Below are positions 54,400 to 64,000 of a stretch of 64,000 nucleotides of DNA, one piece after another. The notes under the pieces are model-generated. The model saw nothing but the letters and a program-made list of their open reading frames with translations. It ran no database searches and was not told the origin of the DNA. The stretch comes from Tannerellaceae bacterium (lineage in GTDB: Bacteria > Bacteroidota > Bacteroidia > Bacteroidales > Tannerellaceae). Numbering within the stretch: position 1 is the stretch's first letter; every line of letters begins with the position of its first letter. The translations under genes and the position numbers were made by a program. The stretch is taken from NCBI GenBank assembly GCA_021203545.1, contig JAJQAZ010000005.1:1-64000 (forward strand), read 5' to 3'.

Positions 54400-56085
54400 T
54401 TAAAACTCCCATGAGAAACCGCCTGTGGTTTTAAACTTAAGTTTATTAATTGCGATGTAGTCGGATTTATTCAGAGTCAGATTTTCTCCTTTGATTTTGA
54501 AACTGAATCCGATGTGTTTCGCTGTTTGCATTTTATAGGTATCCTCTTTACTGATCTTCATAACAATCTCAAGCGGATTGGTTCCATTGGAAAGGGTTGC
54601 TCCTACAATCTCAATATCAATCGGTTCGTTGGTATAATCGTATACAGTTGCAGTAATGGACAGGGTTACATCTGCCTGTGAAGACGCACCCCCTAACTGT
54701 ACGATCACCTCATCCGCGACAATAATGAATTCGCCTTCGTTGTTGAAAAGTTTTTCAGCAATATCATCGCTGAATACATCTTCCATAACTTCTTCGAAAG
54801 AAACTGATATTTCTTTGAAGTTGAATGGAACATTGAACAGATATTCGGCATCCATATAGGGATCGTTGAATGGAAAGACTCCTTCTTTCCATCCGGCTGT
54901 ACCGGCTGTTATATCGTATGTTAAACCTGTAGGTTTAAGACTGATTAGTTTGTTTAAATCCTGTGAAAAGAAATGATGTTGATCAAATTTCGTTGTTGAA
55001 TCGTTGGTTTGAGCTATGTAATAGCCAATTTTGTTTCCACTATCTTCTTTTAAAAAGTTCATACCACCCGGAGTAACCGGTGAAATACTTTCAGGGTTTG
55101 TACCACCGGTATAAAAAGCCGACATATTATCAATCGAAACATTGAAGTCAAAAGCAAGGTTGGTTTGCATATAGAAAATCATTCCCGGGTTATTTAGCGT
55201 GAAATAATCACCATCCTGAAATATCTCGTTCAGCGCATCAATGTCTTTTATATCGCCATCGATATTTTGGGTGAAATTAGCATCGGCATATACGAGTAAG
55301 GGTTGTGGGTCGGGAGTTCTTAAAACGATGTACAACTCAGATTCCACATCTGTAAATGAAGGTGTTATTTCTTCGTTTACCGTTAAAGATATAGTGTAAT
55401 GTATATTTTCCGAATCTCCATAATCAAATCGTTCAATCGGAAGGTTTTTTATGGTTAACCCCTCATATAAAGGCACTTTTGCCGGGTCTATAAAGATCGT
55501 GATTTTATTATCTTCAACATTTGCATCTTCACGGAAAGAAATATAATCCGGAAATTCCAGATCAATCTGTAGTTCAGATTTACCTGCTTCAAAGGTAACG
55601 TTAGTCATATACAGGTCAACCCACAAATCACAGGATTCGAAAAGAACAGAAGTTATATCAATTTCCCAATCTCCGTTGTTATTATTTTCCGGTGCCGGAA
55701 TCTGATAATCTACTTTGTCGTTAAGAAGTTCAATAGCTCCAATAGGAGGGATAGGATTGTTTCCTAATTTCTGATAAAGATCGGTTCTCCGTGTTTCTTT
55801 ATCCTTCACTGTTATGTCTTTAAACGCCGGGATATCGATATCGATATCTCCCCGGTATTGCAGGAATACGTTTCCGGAGGCATCGTATTGGAATTCGGTA
55901 TTTCCCCTGTCTTCCAGAATGGAGTCAATACGGATCGGGGATACATTGCCCAAAGGAACGTTTCCGACCTGAAAGGTTATCTCTTTATTCAGATTGTCCC
56001 AATCGTAATCTTTGTTTATACACGAATTGAGGGTACACAGCAGACATAGCCCACAGGCTGCCGCAGTTAGATATTGTTTTATCAT
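54400..56085 (-). CDS. Bacteroidota lipoprotein, 561 aa, beta-rich
   Basis: A 561-residue exported lipoprotein with signal AACGLCLLCTLNSC (lipid Cys near residue 22). The rest is beta-rich and acidic with many D/N loops, probably several immunoglobulin-like domains; no enzyme motif is seen. No named family is certain. It is immediately upstream of the DUF5723-like barrel gene on the same strand, so both may form an outer-membrane complex. The ending GGFSWEF (C-terminal Phe) is unusual for a soluble protein. Confidence 0.8.
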   Translation of the reverse strand: MIKQYLTAAACGLCLLCTLNSCINKDYDWDNLNKEITFQVGNVPLGNVSPIRIDSILEDRGNTEFQYDASGNVFLQYRGDIDIDIPAFKDITVKDKETRRTDLYQKLGNNPIPPIGAIELLNDKVDYQIPAPENNNNGDWEIDITSVLFESCDLWVDLYMTNVTFEAGKSELQIDLEFPDYISFREDANVEDNKITIFIDPAKVPLYEGLTIKNLPIERFDYGDSENIHYTISLTVNEEITPSFTDVESELYIVLRTPDPQPLLVYADANFTQNIDGDIKDIDALNEIFQDGDYFTLNNPGMIFYMQTNLAFDFNVSIDNMSAFYTGGTNPESISPVTPGGMNFLKEDSGNKIGYYIAQTNDSTTKFDQHHFFSQDLNKLISLKPTGLTYDITAGTAGWKEGVFPFNDPYMDAEYLFNVPFNFKEISVSFEEVMEDVFSDDIAEKLFNNEGEFIIVADEVIVQLGGASSQADVTLSITATVYDYTNEPIDIEIVGATLSNGTNPLEIVMKISKEDTYKMQTAKHIGFSFKIKGENLTLNKSDYIAINKLKFKTTGGFSWEF

Positions 56086-56222
56086 TGAGTAATAAGTTAA
56101 ATAAATTATCAGAACGCAAAGATGTATAAATATTTAAAATAAGTATCAACTATTAAGAATTAAATTTTATTCATAATTAATTAGTATCTTTGTATTTATA
56201 AATAGCCATAACAGAAAATATC

Positions 56223-57239
56223 ATGAAACGAAAAACAATTACATGCTATCTTTTAATTTTGTTCTTCTGTTCTTTTGTTACTGCCCAAAAGAAACAGCTT
56301 CCCGAACAACAGGGATTACAGGTGATTAATCAAACGACAGTAGAAGCCTATATCGGATTTCTGGCATCAGACGAACTGGAAGGGCGCGAAGCCGGATTTC
56401 ACGGCGGACGTGTTGCCGGGAATTATCTGGTAGCTACGTTGCAGGCGATGGGTATTCAACCCTTATTCGAAGATTCCTATTACCAGCCTTTTGATGCTTA
56501 TAATTATGAACGCCAGCAAAGAAAACGGTTTCAGGTACATCCTGATTCGATTGCGTTGATGAAGCAGGGTGTTCATCAGAAATTATCTATGCGGAATGTG
56601 TTGGGGGTGATAGAAGGAAAAAACAGGGATGAGTATGTGATTGTGGGGGCACATTACGATCATCTGGGGATTGACCCGGTGTTGCATGGTGACCAGATCT
56701 ATAACGGTGCCGATGATAATGCATCGGGTGTATCGTCTGTGTTGCAGATCGCACAGGCTTTTCTGGCAACAGGAGTACAACCAGAGCGGAATGTAATATT
56801 TGCTTTTTGGGATGGGGAAGAGAAAGGACTGCTGGGGTCTAAATATTTTACGCATACCTTCCAGCATACCGGTAAGGTAAAAGCTTATCTGAATTTTGAT
56901 ATGATCGGCCGGAATAACGATGAATCCAATCCTACTCATGTCGTCTATTTTTATACGGAAGCATATCCTGTTTTTGAAACCTGGCTGAAAGAGGATATCC
57001 GGAAATATGACTTGAATTTGTCGCCGGTTTATCGTCCGTGGGACAGACCTATAGGAGGTAGCGACAATGCTTCATTTGCCGTATTGGATATTCCGGTCAT
57101 CTGGTATCATACCGACGGACACCCGGATTACCATATGCCCAGCGATCACACCGACCGTATCAACTGGTAGAAGCTGGTGGATATAACCAAAGCTTCCTTT
57201 CTTACTATGTGGAGACTGGCCAATCAGAAGGATTTCTGA
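56223..57239 (+). pseudogene. M28 family peptidase with an in-frame TAG near the end
   Basis: A 338-codon zinc aminopeptidase frame. Signal peptide MKRKTITCYLLILFFCSFVT, protease-associated start EAYIGFLASDELEGREAGFH, and metal motifs VGAHYDHLG, YNGADDNASGVS, FWDGEEKGLLGS, FDMIGR and the last His in WYHTDGHPDYH. TAG at codon 316 (57168-57170) replaces a usual E/Q after DRINW; the frame continues KLVDITKASFLTMWRLANQK to TGA at 57239. Because all metal ligands precede the stop, a 315-residue product could still fold. Confidence 0.88.
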
Positions 57240-57299
57240 ATCCGGCAGATCGTATGAAACGTTTGTAAGCTCGGTTGATTAGGCTTATAGGGATGATTA

Positions 57300-58178
57300 T
57301 TATATGTTTTTTTTCTGGCGGTAATCTTTGGGAGTCAGGCCGGTGTGTTTTCTGAAATATTTGGAGAAGAAGGATTGGTTGGGGAAGTTTAGTTCGTTCG
57401 CTATTTCCTGGATGGGCATGGCTGTGTTTTCCAGAAGGAATTTAATAAGGATAATGGTGCGTTCGGCTATCCATTGGGTGGGTAGTTTGCCGGATTTGTT
57501 TTTAATTACCTGTGCAAAATGGCGCGGTGTCAGACAGGCTTCTTCGGCATAGAATTCTACGTTGCGGTGTGCGCGGAAATTTTTGGCGAGCGAGATTGTA
57601 AATGTCCGGAATATCTGTTCGTGCCGGGATAACCTTCGTTTTTCGGTAGGTTTGTGGTTGGCGTATGCAGAGACTACTTCCAGAGCCATGAGTGTAATCA
57701 GCGTATCCCGTATCTCATTGATTAATGGACGGGTGTTGTTTGATAGTCGGTTATTAATAAAATCATATATTTCTTTTACATCTTTCAGTTGTTTTTCGTT
57801 CAGGTTCAGGCAGGGGTTTTCCTGGATGAGGTTTGCGTAATCTTCTACCGGTTGCAGCATGGCCAGTTTTTCCAGCAATTCAATTCCGGCTGTGATAGCA
57901 GTTGCTTTGAAATCGTCCGAATATTCAAGCACCTGAATAACCGTGTAAGGTAATAATAAACAAAAACTACCTTTTTGAATGGTGAAAGTGTTCATATCGA
58001 TTACCAGCTTCCCTTTTCCGGACTGACAAATAAATAATACTACTCCGTCATCCAATATTTTCGGGTTGCTGTTCCATAGTTCCGGCATTTCTTTCATGGT
58101 TGGCTCCAATATAACGACTTCGAATGTTGAGGACTTCTTTGTTTCGTACTCATTGAGTGGAATAAGATCAATCGCCAT
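57300..58178 (-). CDS. AraC family transcriptional regulator
   Basis: A 292-residue regulator with an N-terminal cupin-like region (GKGKLVIDMNTFTIQKGSFC) and a double HTH: YAEEACLTPRHFAQVIKNKS and IQEIANELNFPNQSFFSKYF with the end KHTGLTPKDYRQ. I use ATG at 58178 (MAIDLIPLNEYETK). It is divergent from the RND operon starting at 58344 and is therefore the likely local activator. It differs from the AraC protein at 20640-21554 outside the HTH. Confidence 0.92.
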   Translation of the reverse strand: MAIDLIPLNEYETKKSSTFEVVILEPTMKEMPELWNSNPKILDDGVVLFICQSGKGKLVIDMNTFTIQKGSFCLLLPYTVIQVLEYSDDFKATAITAGIELLEKLAMLQPVEDYANLIQENPCLNLNEKQLKDVKEIYDFINNRLSNNTRPLINEIRDTLITLMALEVVSAYANHKPTEKRRLSRHEQIFRTFTISLAKNFRAHRNVEFYAEEACLTPRHFAQVIKNKSGKLPTQWIAERTIILIKFLLENTAMPIQEIANELNFPNQSFFSKYFRKHTGLTPKDYRQKKNI

Positions 58179-58343
58179 ATGCCTTGTTTTTATGATTTTC
58201 GTCAAAATTAAACATTTAACCGGGTATTTAGAATATATGGGTGATGAAAAACCTACAAATGGAACATTTTAACATACTTATTAATCGTTTGTGAAGGAAA
58301 CCCTTTCCATACATTTGTAGCAGGCAAATAAATGACTTATGAA

Positions 58344-59402
58344 ATGAAAAAGTATCTACTTCCTGCAGTTTTGTTAGTAATGTTTTCCGCCTGCAAATCG
58401 CAGGTAGGAGAGACTCCCGTTGTGAAATGTGTGAAAGCTGATACGGTGAAGGTATATGGCGAACTGGCACAAGCAACATTTCCCGGTAAAGTAATTGCGG
58501 CTTCGGATATGAATCTGGCGTTTCGTGTGAGTGGGCCGGTACACCAGGTGTATGTAGAGGTGGGTTCTTTTGTGAGAAAAGGACAGGTGCTGGCAGCTAT
58601 TGATCCCCGTGATTATGAAATACAGCTTGCAGCCACAGAGGCTGAATACCGGAAAATTAAAAATGAAGCGGAACGGATTATCGAACTTTACGAAAAGCAG
58701 AGTATTGCACCGAATGATTACGATAAGGCGGTGTATGGATTGCAGCAGATTACTGCTAAGTACGAAGCGCATCAGCATGCCCTGGCAGATACTAAACTGG
58801 TGGCTCCGTGTGACGGGTATGTGCAGAAGCGACTTTTTGAGCCGGGCGAGACAGTCAGCGCCGGGCTTCCGGTGGTAGCGATGATCAGTACCGGAACAGG
58901 CGAAGTTGAGATTAATATTCCTTCTTCGGAATATATACAACGGGAACAGTTTGATCATTATTATTGTACGGTGGATGTATTTCCCGGTAAAACATTTCCG
59001 CTTGAGCTGGTAGGTATCACCCGGAAGGCCAATATGAACCAGTTATACACAATGCGTTTCCGGTTGGCGGGAAATGAAAAGAGTATGCCGGGGCCGGGTA
59101 TGTCTACGATGGTAACCATACAATACAAACCCCGCAGTACAGAGAGTGTAGGAGTACCTTTGCCGGCTGTGTTTGAGTCGGACAGTCATACAAAAGTATG
59201 GGTGTATGACGGGCATACCGGAACGGTGGCTGCCCGTACGGTTGTTGTGGCTGAAATACTGGCAGACGGTACGACTATTATTTCCGGTGGGCTACGTGCC
59301 GGAGAGGTTGTGGTAACGGCAGGTGTACATTCCTTAAAAGAAGGTGAAGCGGTGAAACTGTTACCGGCGGTATCGCTTACAAACATAGGAGGCATGTTAT
59401 GA
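58344..59402 (+). CDS. RND efflux periplasmic adaptor (lipoprotein)
   Basis: A 352-residue adaptor with lipoprotein signal MKKYLLPAVLLVMFSACKSQ (Cys17). The barrel-sandwich hybrid motifs are MNLAFRVSGPVHQVYVEVGS and LVAPCDGYVQKRLFEPGETV. I start at ATG 58344; the frame opens 12 nt earlier. Its stop overlaps the pump start by 4 nt (ATGA at 59399-59402). Confidence 0.94.
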   Translation: MKKYLLPAVLLVMFSACKSQVGETPVVKCVKADTVKVYGELAQATFPGKVIAASDMNLAFRVSGPVHQVYVEVGSFVRKGQVLAAIDPRDYEIQLAATEAEYRKIKNEAERIIELYEKQSIAPNDYDKAVYGLQQITAKYEAHQHALADTKLVAPCDGYVQKRLFEPGETVSAGLPVVAMISTGTGEVEINIPSSEYIQREQFDHYYCTVDVFPGKTFPLELVGITRKANMNQLYTMRFRLAGNEKSMPGPGMSTMVTIQYKPRSTESVGVPLPAVFESDSHTKVWVYDGHTGTVAARTVVVAEILADGTTIISGGLRAGEVVVTAGVHSLKEGEAVKLLPAVSLTNIGGML

Positions 59403-62400
59403 TTGACTATGGAAACTGGGGACTAAAGAACCGGAATCTGGTGTTTTTCCTTGTTGCGGTGCTATTGGCCGGGGGACTGCTGGCTGTCTATGATATGAGT
59501 AAGCTGGAAGATCCGGAGATCAAAGTGAAACAGGCGTTGGTTATAACAACTTATCCTGGAGCTTCTGCACATCAGGTGGAGTTGGAGGTAACCGACCTGT
59601 TGGAGAAGTCGATCCGGACGATGAAAAATCTGGAATCTGTGGAAAGCCGTTCGATGAATGATCTTTCTATGATTACAGTGGAACTTTCCACACTGGTATC
59701 GAATGATGAGGTCGAGGAGATGTGGACTATTTTGCGGCGTAAGGTAACGGATGTACAGGGAAGCCTGCCGGAGGGTGCGTCGGCCTCTGTTGTGAAAGAT
59801 GATTTCGGGGATGTGGCAGGTATGTTCTATGCCATGACTGCCGATGGGTTCCGGGATCGTGAAATGGGTGATTATGCCGGCCTGATACAGCGTGAGATAC
59901 TGGATATAGAAGGGGTGTCGCGGGTTGAGATATACGGGAAACGTAAAGAGTGTATCAATATAGAGCTGTATGAAGATAAGATGGCCAACCTGGGTATCTA
60001 TCCGGCAGAGGTATTATCTACGCTGAGTGGACAGAATAAGACTCTTTATTCCGGATATTATGAATCGGGCGGACAACGGCTTCGTGTAACGGTGAACGAC
60101 CGGTACACGAATGTGGGGGATATTGAGAATCTTTTGTTGCAGGGGAGGCAGGGCGACCAGTTCAGGCTGAAAGATATTGCACGGGTATCGGTAGATTATG
60201 AACATCCGGCCCGTAACGAAATGAGTTATGATAACCGGCGGGCGTTGGGGATTGCGATTTCGGCACTTTCCGGAACCGATATAACGAAAGTGGGTAAAGA
60301 GGTGGAGAGCCGTTTGCAACAACTTTCGGATACCCGTTTGCCGGCAGGAATAGCGTTGCATAAAGTTTTTTACCAGCCCGACCGGGTGAGTACCGCGTTA
60401 GGTACTTTTATGGTTAATCTGGTTGAATCGGTTTTGATAGTTGTCTTGATACTGATGCTTACTATGGGACTCAGTAGCGGGTTGATTATTGGGTTTAACC
60501 TGCTTGTGATAGTATTGGGTTCTATCCTGATCCTGAATCTTACAGGAGGGACTCTGCAACGTGTTTCGCTTGCTTCTTTTATTCTGGCGATGGGGATGCT
60601 GGTAGATAATGCGATTGTGATTATAGATGGGATTCTGATTGATATGCAGAGGGGAGAACCCAGGGAGAAAGCACTCACTTCGATCGGGCGCAAAACGGCT
60701 ATGCCTTTGTTGGGAGCTACGCTGATCGCGATCCTGGCTTTTTTCCCGATTTATCTTTCGCCGGATACCGCAGGTATTTATGTACATGACCTTTTTGTGG
60801 TGCTGGCGGTTTCTCTTTTGTTAAGCTGGATTCTGGCGCTTGTATATGTGCCTGTGCAGACCGGCCGGTTACTGAAAGTAAAGAAAAACCAGGAGGGAAA
60901 AGATCCGTTTGATACGCGTGCATACCGGGCACTCCGTTCGTTGCTGACCTGGGTGTTGGGGCATCGTACTGTATCTGTCTGTTTCACTCTTTTATTGCTG
61001 GTAATTACCGGTTTCTGTTACCGGTTGTTGCCCCAGGGATTTTTTCCTGATATGGATTATGACCAGTTGTATATTGAGTATAAACTGCCGGAAGGCACTA
61101 CCAGTGAGCGGGTGTGGAGCGATTTGGAGTCTATCACGGATTATTTGCTTTCGCGTGAAGAGATAACCCATGTAACCGCATCGGTGGGTGGAACACCTGC
61201 CCGTTATAATCTGGTAAGGAGTATGGCTGATCCTTCCCTATCGTACGGTGAGTTGATTGTTGATTATACTTCGTCTAAAAAGTTGGTCAAAACAATGGAT
61301 GAGATCCAGCAGTATCTGATAGATCAATATCCGGAGGCATATGTACGGATGAAACGGTATAACCTGATGTATAAGAAATATCCCATAGAGGTTCAGTTTG
61401 AAGGTCCTGATCCGGCCGTGTTGCGTACCCTTACCCAACAGGCACTGGATATGATGGATCAGAGTAGTTCCTTGTTTCTTACCTGTTCAAGCTGGGAACC
61501 CCGTACGCCGGTTTTAATGGTAGATTATAATCAACCCATTGCCCGCAATGTGGGATTGAGCCGGCAGGATGTGGGATTGTCTTTATTGAGTGCAACAGAT
61601 GGTATACCCACAAGTGTGTTTTATGATAATACGCATAGCCAGACGATTTACCTGAAATGTGTGGATACGGATGGGAATCCGGTTCAATCGCTCGAAAATT
61701 CTTCCGTATTCAGTATGATGCCTTCGCTGGCTGCTCTGAATAAAGAGATGATTTATGGCCTGGCTACCGGTGCGGTATCGGAAGAAGAGGTGTTGGACGA
61801 ATTGATGCGTACGGTGCCTCTTAGCCAGGTAACGGCCGGTATTAAACTGGTGTGGGAAGATCCGTTGGTAATCCGGTATAACGGGCAGCGTGCGATGCGT
61901 GCGCAGGCTAATCCGGTAAGTGGCGTAAGTACGGAAGATGCCCGGAAAACAATTGCCGCGCAGATTGATGCGATCGAATTGCCGGAAGGTTATTCGATGC
62001 ATTGGGAAGGAGAATATAAGGCAAGCGGAGAGGCCAGTAAATATCTTTTTATGAATTTTCCCCTGGCTATTATTCTCATGATCGCTATCCTGATTATGCT
62101 TTTCAAAGATTACCGGAAGCCATTGATTATTTTTTGCTGTATTCCGCTACTGCTGATTGGGGTGATATTCGGGATATTGATATCCGGGAAAACATTTGGT
62201 TTTGTGGCCATGGTGGGTATTCTGGGGTTGATTGGAATGATCATCAAGAACGGGATTGTATTGATGGATGAAATTACGCTTCAGTTAAGCCAGGGTGTAG
62301 AACCTTTACAGGCGATACTGAATAGTTCGTCCAGCCGTTTTCGTCCGGTGATGATGGCCTCTATGACTACGATACTGGGGATGATTCCTTTGCTTTCGGA

Positions 62401-62524
62401 TGATCTGTTCGGCCCTCTGGCTGTGACTATTATGAGCGGGTTGCTGGTAGGAACACTGATTACGTTGTTGTTTATCCCGGTCCTTTATTCACTCTTTTTC
62501 AATATCAAATTAACAAAGAAATGA
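59399..62524 (+). CDS. RND family efflux pump, inner-membrane subunit
   Basis: A 1041-residue proton-driven exporter. TM4 has ILAMGMLVDNAIVIIDG (D followed by N instead of DD) and TM10 has GMIIKNGIVLMDE. The N-terminus (WGLKNRNLVFFLVAVLLAGG) and periplasmic loops are typical of the Bacteroidota HAE-like clade. It overlaps the adaptor and TolC genes by 4 nt on each side, so the three are tightly coupled. The order adaptor-pump-TolC differs from the first RND operon (22443-27958). Confidence 0.95.
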   Translation: MIDYGNWGLKNRNLVFFLVAVLLAGGLLAVYDMSKLEDPEIKVKQALVITTYPGASAHQVELEVTDLLEKSIRTMKNLESVESRSMNDLSMITVELSTLVSNDEVEEMWTILRRKVTDVQGSLPEGASASVVKDDFGDVAGMFYAMTADGFRDREMGDYAGLIQREILDIEGVSRVEIYGKRKECINIELYEDKMANLGIYPAEVLSTLSGQNKTLYSGYYESGGQRLRVTVNDRYTNVGDIENLLLQGRQGDQFRLKDIARVSVDYEHPARNEMSYDNRRALGIAISALSGTDITKVGKEVESRLQQLSDTRLPAGIALHKVFYQPDRVSTALGTFMVNLVESVLIVVLILMLTMGLSSGLIIGFNLLVIVLGSILILNLTGGTLQRVSLASFILAMGMLVDNAIVIIDGILIDMQRGEPREKALTSIGRKTAMPLLGATLIAILAFFPIYLSPDTAGIYVHDLFVVLAVSLLLSWILALVYVPVQTGRLLKVKKNQEGKDPFDTRAYRALRSLLTWVLGHRTVSVCFTLLLLVITGFCYRLLPQGFFPDMDYDQLYIEYKLPEGTTSERVWSDLESITDYLLSREEITHVTASVGGTPARYNLVRSMADPSLSYGELIVDYTSSKKLVKTMDEIQQYLIDQYPEAYVRMKRYNLMYKKYPIEVQFEGPDPAVLRTLTQQALDMMDQSSSLFLTCSSWEPRTPVLMVDYNQPIARNVGLSRQDVGLSLLSATDGIPTSVFYDNTHSQTIYLKCVDTDGNPVQSLENSSVFSMMPSLAALNKEMIYGLATGAVSEEEVLDELMRTVPLSQVTAGIKLVWEDPLVIRYNGQRAMRAQANPVSGVSTEDARKTIAAQIDAIELPEGYSMHWEGEYKASGEASKYLFMNFPLAIILMIAILIMLFKDYRKPLIIFCCIPLLLIGVIFGILISGKTFGFVAMVGILGLIGMIIKNGIVLMDEITLQLSQGVEPLQAILNSSSSRFRPVMMASMTTILGMIPLLSDDLFGPLAVTIMSGLLVGTLITLLFIPVLYSLFFNIKLTKK

Positions 62525-63918
62525 AGCATTTAAACTATATTGCCGTAGGGTGTAGCCTGTTACTGTCGTTTCCGGTTTCCGGGCAGGAGGTGTTGACACT
62601 TGAAAAGAGCCGTGCACTGGCGGTTGAAAATAATAAACAGATGGGAGTAGCCGGCATGGTGCAGGAGCAATCGGGCTATGAATTGAAAAGTTATAAGGCT
62701 AAATTCCTGCCTCATTTTTCCGCGACCGGAACTTATCTGTTTTCCAATTCGGAAATGAAACGTACTGTAGGAGATATTTACCTGCCTACTTTTGTCCCTG
62801 ACCCGGCCACCGGAGGGTTGGTACCCAATGTAATGACGCAGGTAAACGGGAATACTCTCTTTAACCAATATGCTTATATACCGGGCTTTTCGTTTGATTT
62901 AAAAACAAATGGTTCCTATGTTGGTGGGATACAGGTAGAACAACCCCTGTATACCAGTGGTAAAATACGAACTGCTTACCGCATGGCCCGGGTGGGGCAG
63001 GAGATGGCCGGTATTAACCGGACGCTAACTCATACGGAGGTGATCCGGCAGACTGACGAGGCTTACTGGACGGCTGTTCAGGTACGTGAATTGTTGACGG
63101 TGGCAGAGAAGTATAAAGAGGTGGTAACGGAATTGATGCGAAACGTGGAAAATGCGTTCCGGGCGGGCATGGTTTCCCGCAATGATGTATTAAAAGTACA
63201 GGTTAAACTAAATGAAGCGGAGTTGCAGATACTACGTGCTAAAAACGGAATCAGGCTGGCAGATATGAACTTATGCCATAGGCTGGGACTTCCGTTGGAC
63301 TCTTCCCTTAACTTACAGGACTCCTCCGGAAGTATGTATCTTCCGGTACGTCCTGCTTCTGATATTACTGCCCGGCCTGAATATTTGTTGATGGAAAAAC
63401 AGGTGCAGTTGAGTGGCGAACAGGTAAAACTGGTGCAAAGTGATTATTTGCCGCAGGTATGGGTGATGGCTAATTATGGGTATACAAAAGCACTTAAACT
63501 GAATGATTCACCTTTGTTTGATAGTGCTTCTTTTAATGCGGTTGTTTCGGTTTCTATTCCTCTTTTCCAATGGGGAGAAGGACGGAATAAAATACGGGCG
63601 GCAAAGACTGAAAAGAAGATTCGCGAACTGCAACTGGAAGATAACCTGGAGAAAATGGAATTGCAACTGATGCAGGCTATGCAGCAATATGAGGAATCGC
63701 TGCTGGAAGTGCAATTGACAACTTCTTCACTGGCACAGGCCGAGGAGAATATGCATGTAAGTGGCAGTTATTATGGAAGCGGACTGGAAATACTTGCCGA
63801 TTATCTGGAAGCACAAACGGTATGGCAAAAAGCATGGGTGGACCAGGTACAGGCCCGAACCAAACTACGCCTCAGCGAAACCAATTACCTGATTGCCGCC
63901 GGACGGATATTTGAGTAG
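62521..63918 (+). CDS. TolC family outer-membrane efflux protein
   Basis: A 465-residue TolC-type channel with signal peptide MKHLNYIAVGCSLLLSFPVS. Two OEP repeats are visible (LEKSRALAVENNKQMGVAGM, VQVKLNEAELQILRAKNGIR, LLMEKQVQLSGEQVKLVQSD). It is the last gene of the AraC-controlled RND operon and ends with TAG at 63916. It is the closest relative in the window of the interrupted TolC gene at 36027-37388 and served as a guide to its missing codons. Confidence 0.93.
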   Translation: MKHLNYIAVGCSLLLSFPVSGQEVLTLEKSRALAVENNKQMGVAGMVQEQSGYELKSYKAKFLPHFSATGTYLFSNSEMKRTVGDIYLPTFVPDPATGGLVPNVMTQVNGNTLFNQYAYIPGFSFDLKTNGSYVGGIQVEQPLYTSGKIRTAYRMARVGQEMAGINRTLTHTEVIRQTDEAYWTAVQVRELLTVAEKYKEVVTELMRNVENAFRAGMVSRNDVLKVQVKLNEAELQILRAKNGIRLADMNLCHRLGLPLDSSLNLQDSSGSMYLPVRPASDITARPEYLLMEKQVQLSGEQVKLVQSDYLPQVWVMANYGYTKALKLNDSPLFDSASFNAVVSVSIPLFQWGEGRNKIRAAKTEKKIRELQLEDNLEKMELQLMQAMQQYEESLLEVQLTTSSLAQAEENMHVSGSYYGSGLEILADYLEAQTVWQKAWVDQVQARTKLRLSETNYLIAAGRIFE

Positions 63919-64000
63919 GTAATTACCCCGGAGAAGATTACAAATCAGTACTGGCCGGAAGACTGTAAAGTGCTGAAAACCTGGGCTAGAATCGACAAGG
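63919..64000. other. right edge, no feature
   Basis: Eighty-two nt after the TolC stop. There is a GATTACAAATC word related to the palindromes near 2237, but no gene or terminator is seen. Confidence 0.5.

Noticed and set aside
36516-57170. Reassignment of TAG to glutamine in this genome
   Set aside because: TAG is also used as the normal stop of several intact genes here (11738-11740, 15523-15525, 63916-63918), so general recoding is unlikely; only suppression or pseudogenes remain.

Overview
The window is bacterial chromosome from the order Bacteroidales (Bacteroidota). The evidence is a SusC/SusD pair, many lipoproteins and beta-barrel proteins of Bacteroidota type, the lysS-gpsA-pgi and pyrB-pyrI gene orders, AraC regulators next to outer-membrane systems, and Bacteroides-type promoters (TTTG, 19-20 nt, TAnnTTTG). 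A Parabacteroides-like or related gut lineage fits best, but genus cannot be fixed by eye. No rRNA, tRNA, CRISPR array, phage or complete insertion sequence was seen.

Layout. 0-10.5 kb: a small unknown gene, two antitoxin-like small proteins (0.6 and 7.1 kb), an aldo/keto reductase, a GlsB-type membrane protein, a frameshifted receiver/kinase protein, a large AddB-like nuclease, a beta-barrel protein, a flavin reductase and pyrI/pyrB. 10.5-21.6 kb: a winged-helix protein, alkaline phosphatase, an M24 peptidase, a Nudix hydrolase, and an AraC-susC-susD locus whose susC is frameshifted. 21.8-29 kb: a TetR-controlled RND efflux operon (TolC, adaptor, pump) followed by a PII-like protein and an STM3941-like protein. 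29-35.9 kb: rplY, pth, a frameshifted S4-domain gene, a secreted alpha/beta hydrolase, guaA, a coiled-coil membrane protein and a Crp-like regulator. 36-42.8 kb: a TolC/HlyD/ABC-2/ABC-2 export operon with in-frame stops in two genes, then a TIM-barrel protein and a HAD phosphatase. 42.8-45.2 kb: an AT-rich cassette of an HExxH metallopeptidase and two tandem paralogous membrane-anchored proteins, flanked by duplicated terminators. 45.2-49.5 kb: pgi, gpsA, lysS. 49.5-57.2 kb: two small TonB-C proteins around a BSP-type metallopeptidase, a 52-residue protein, a broken DUF5723 barrel gene, a lipoprotein and an M28 peptidase with an in-frame TAG. 57.3-63.9 kb: an AraC regulator divergent from a second RND operon (adaptor-pump-TolC).

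Three themes stand out. First, the metallopeptidase cassette looks like an acquired toxin/immunity (possibly type VI effector) module and is the best candidate for a new system. Second, intergenic space is filled with repeat families: six copies of a 22-bp palindrome, three REP-like hairpin elements, and long inverted repeats packed between the stop codon of one gene and the ribosome-binding region of the next. One repeat word is also found in frame inside a coding gene. Third, seven otherwise well-conserved genes are interrupted, four by small indels at short repeats and three by single in-frame stop codons. These are either recent pseudogenes, switchable genes, read-through genes or sequence errors, and raw-read checking would decide.
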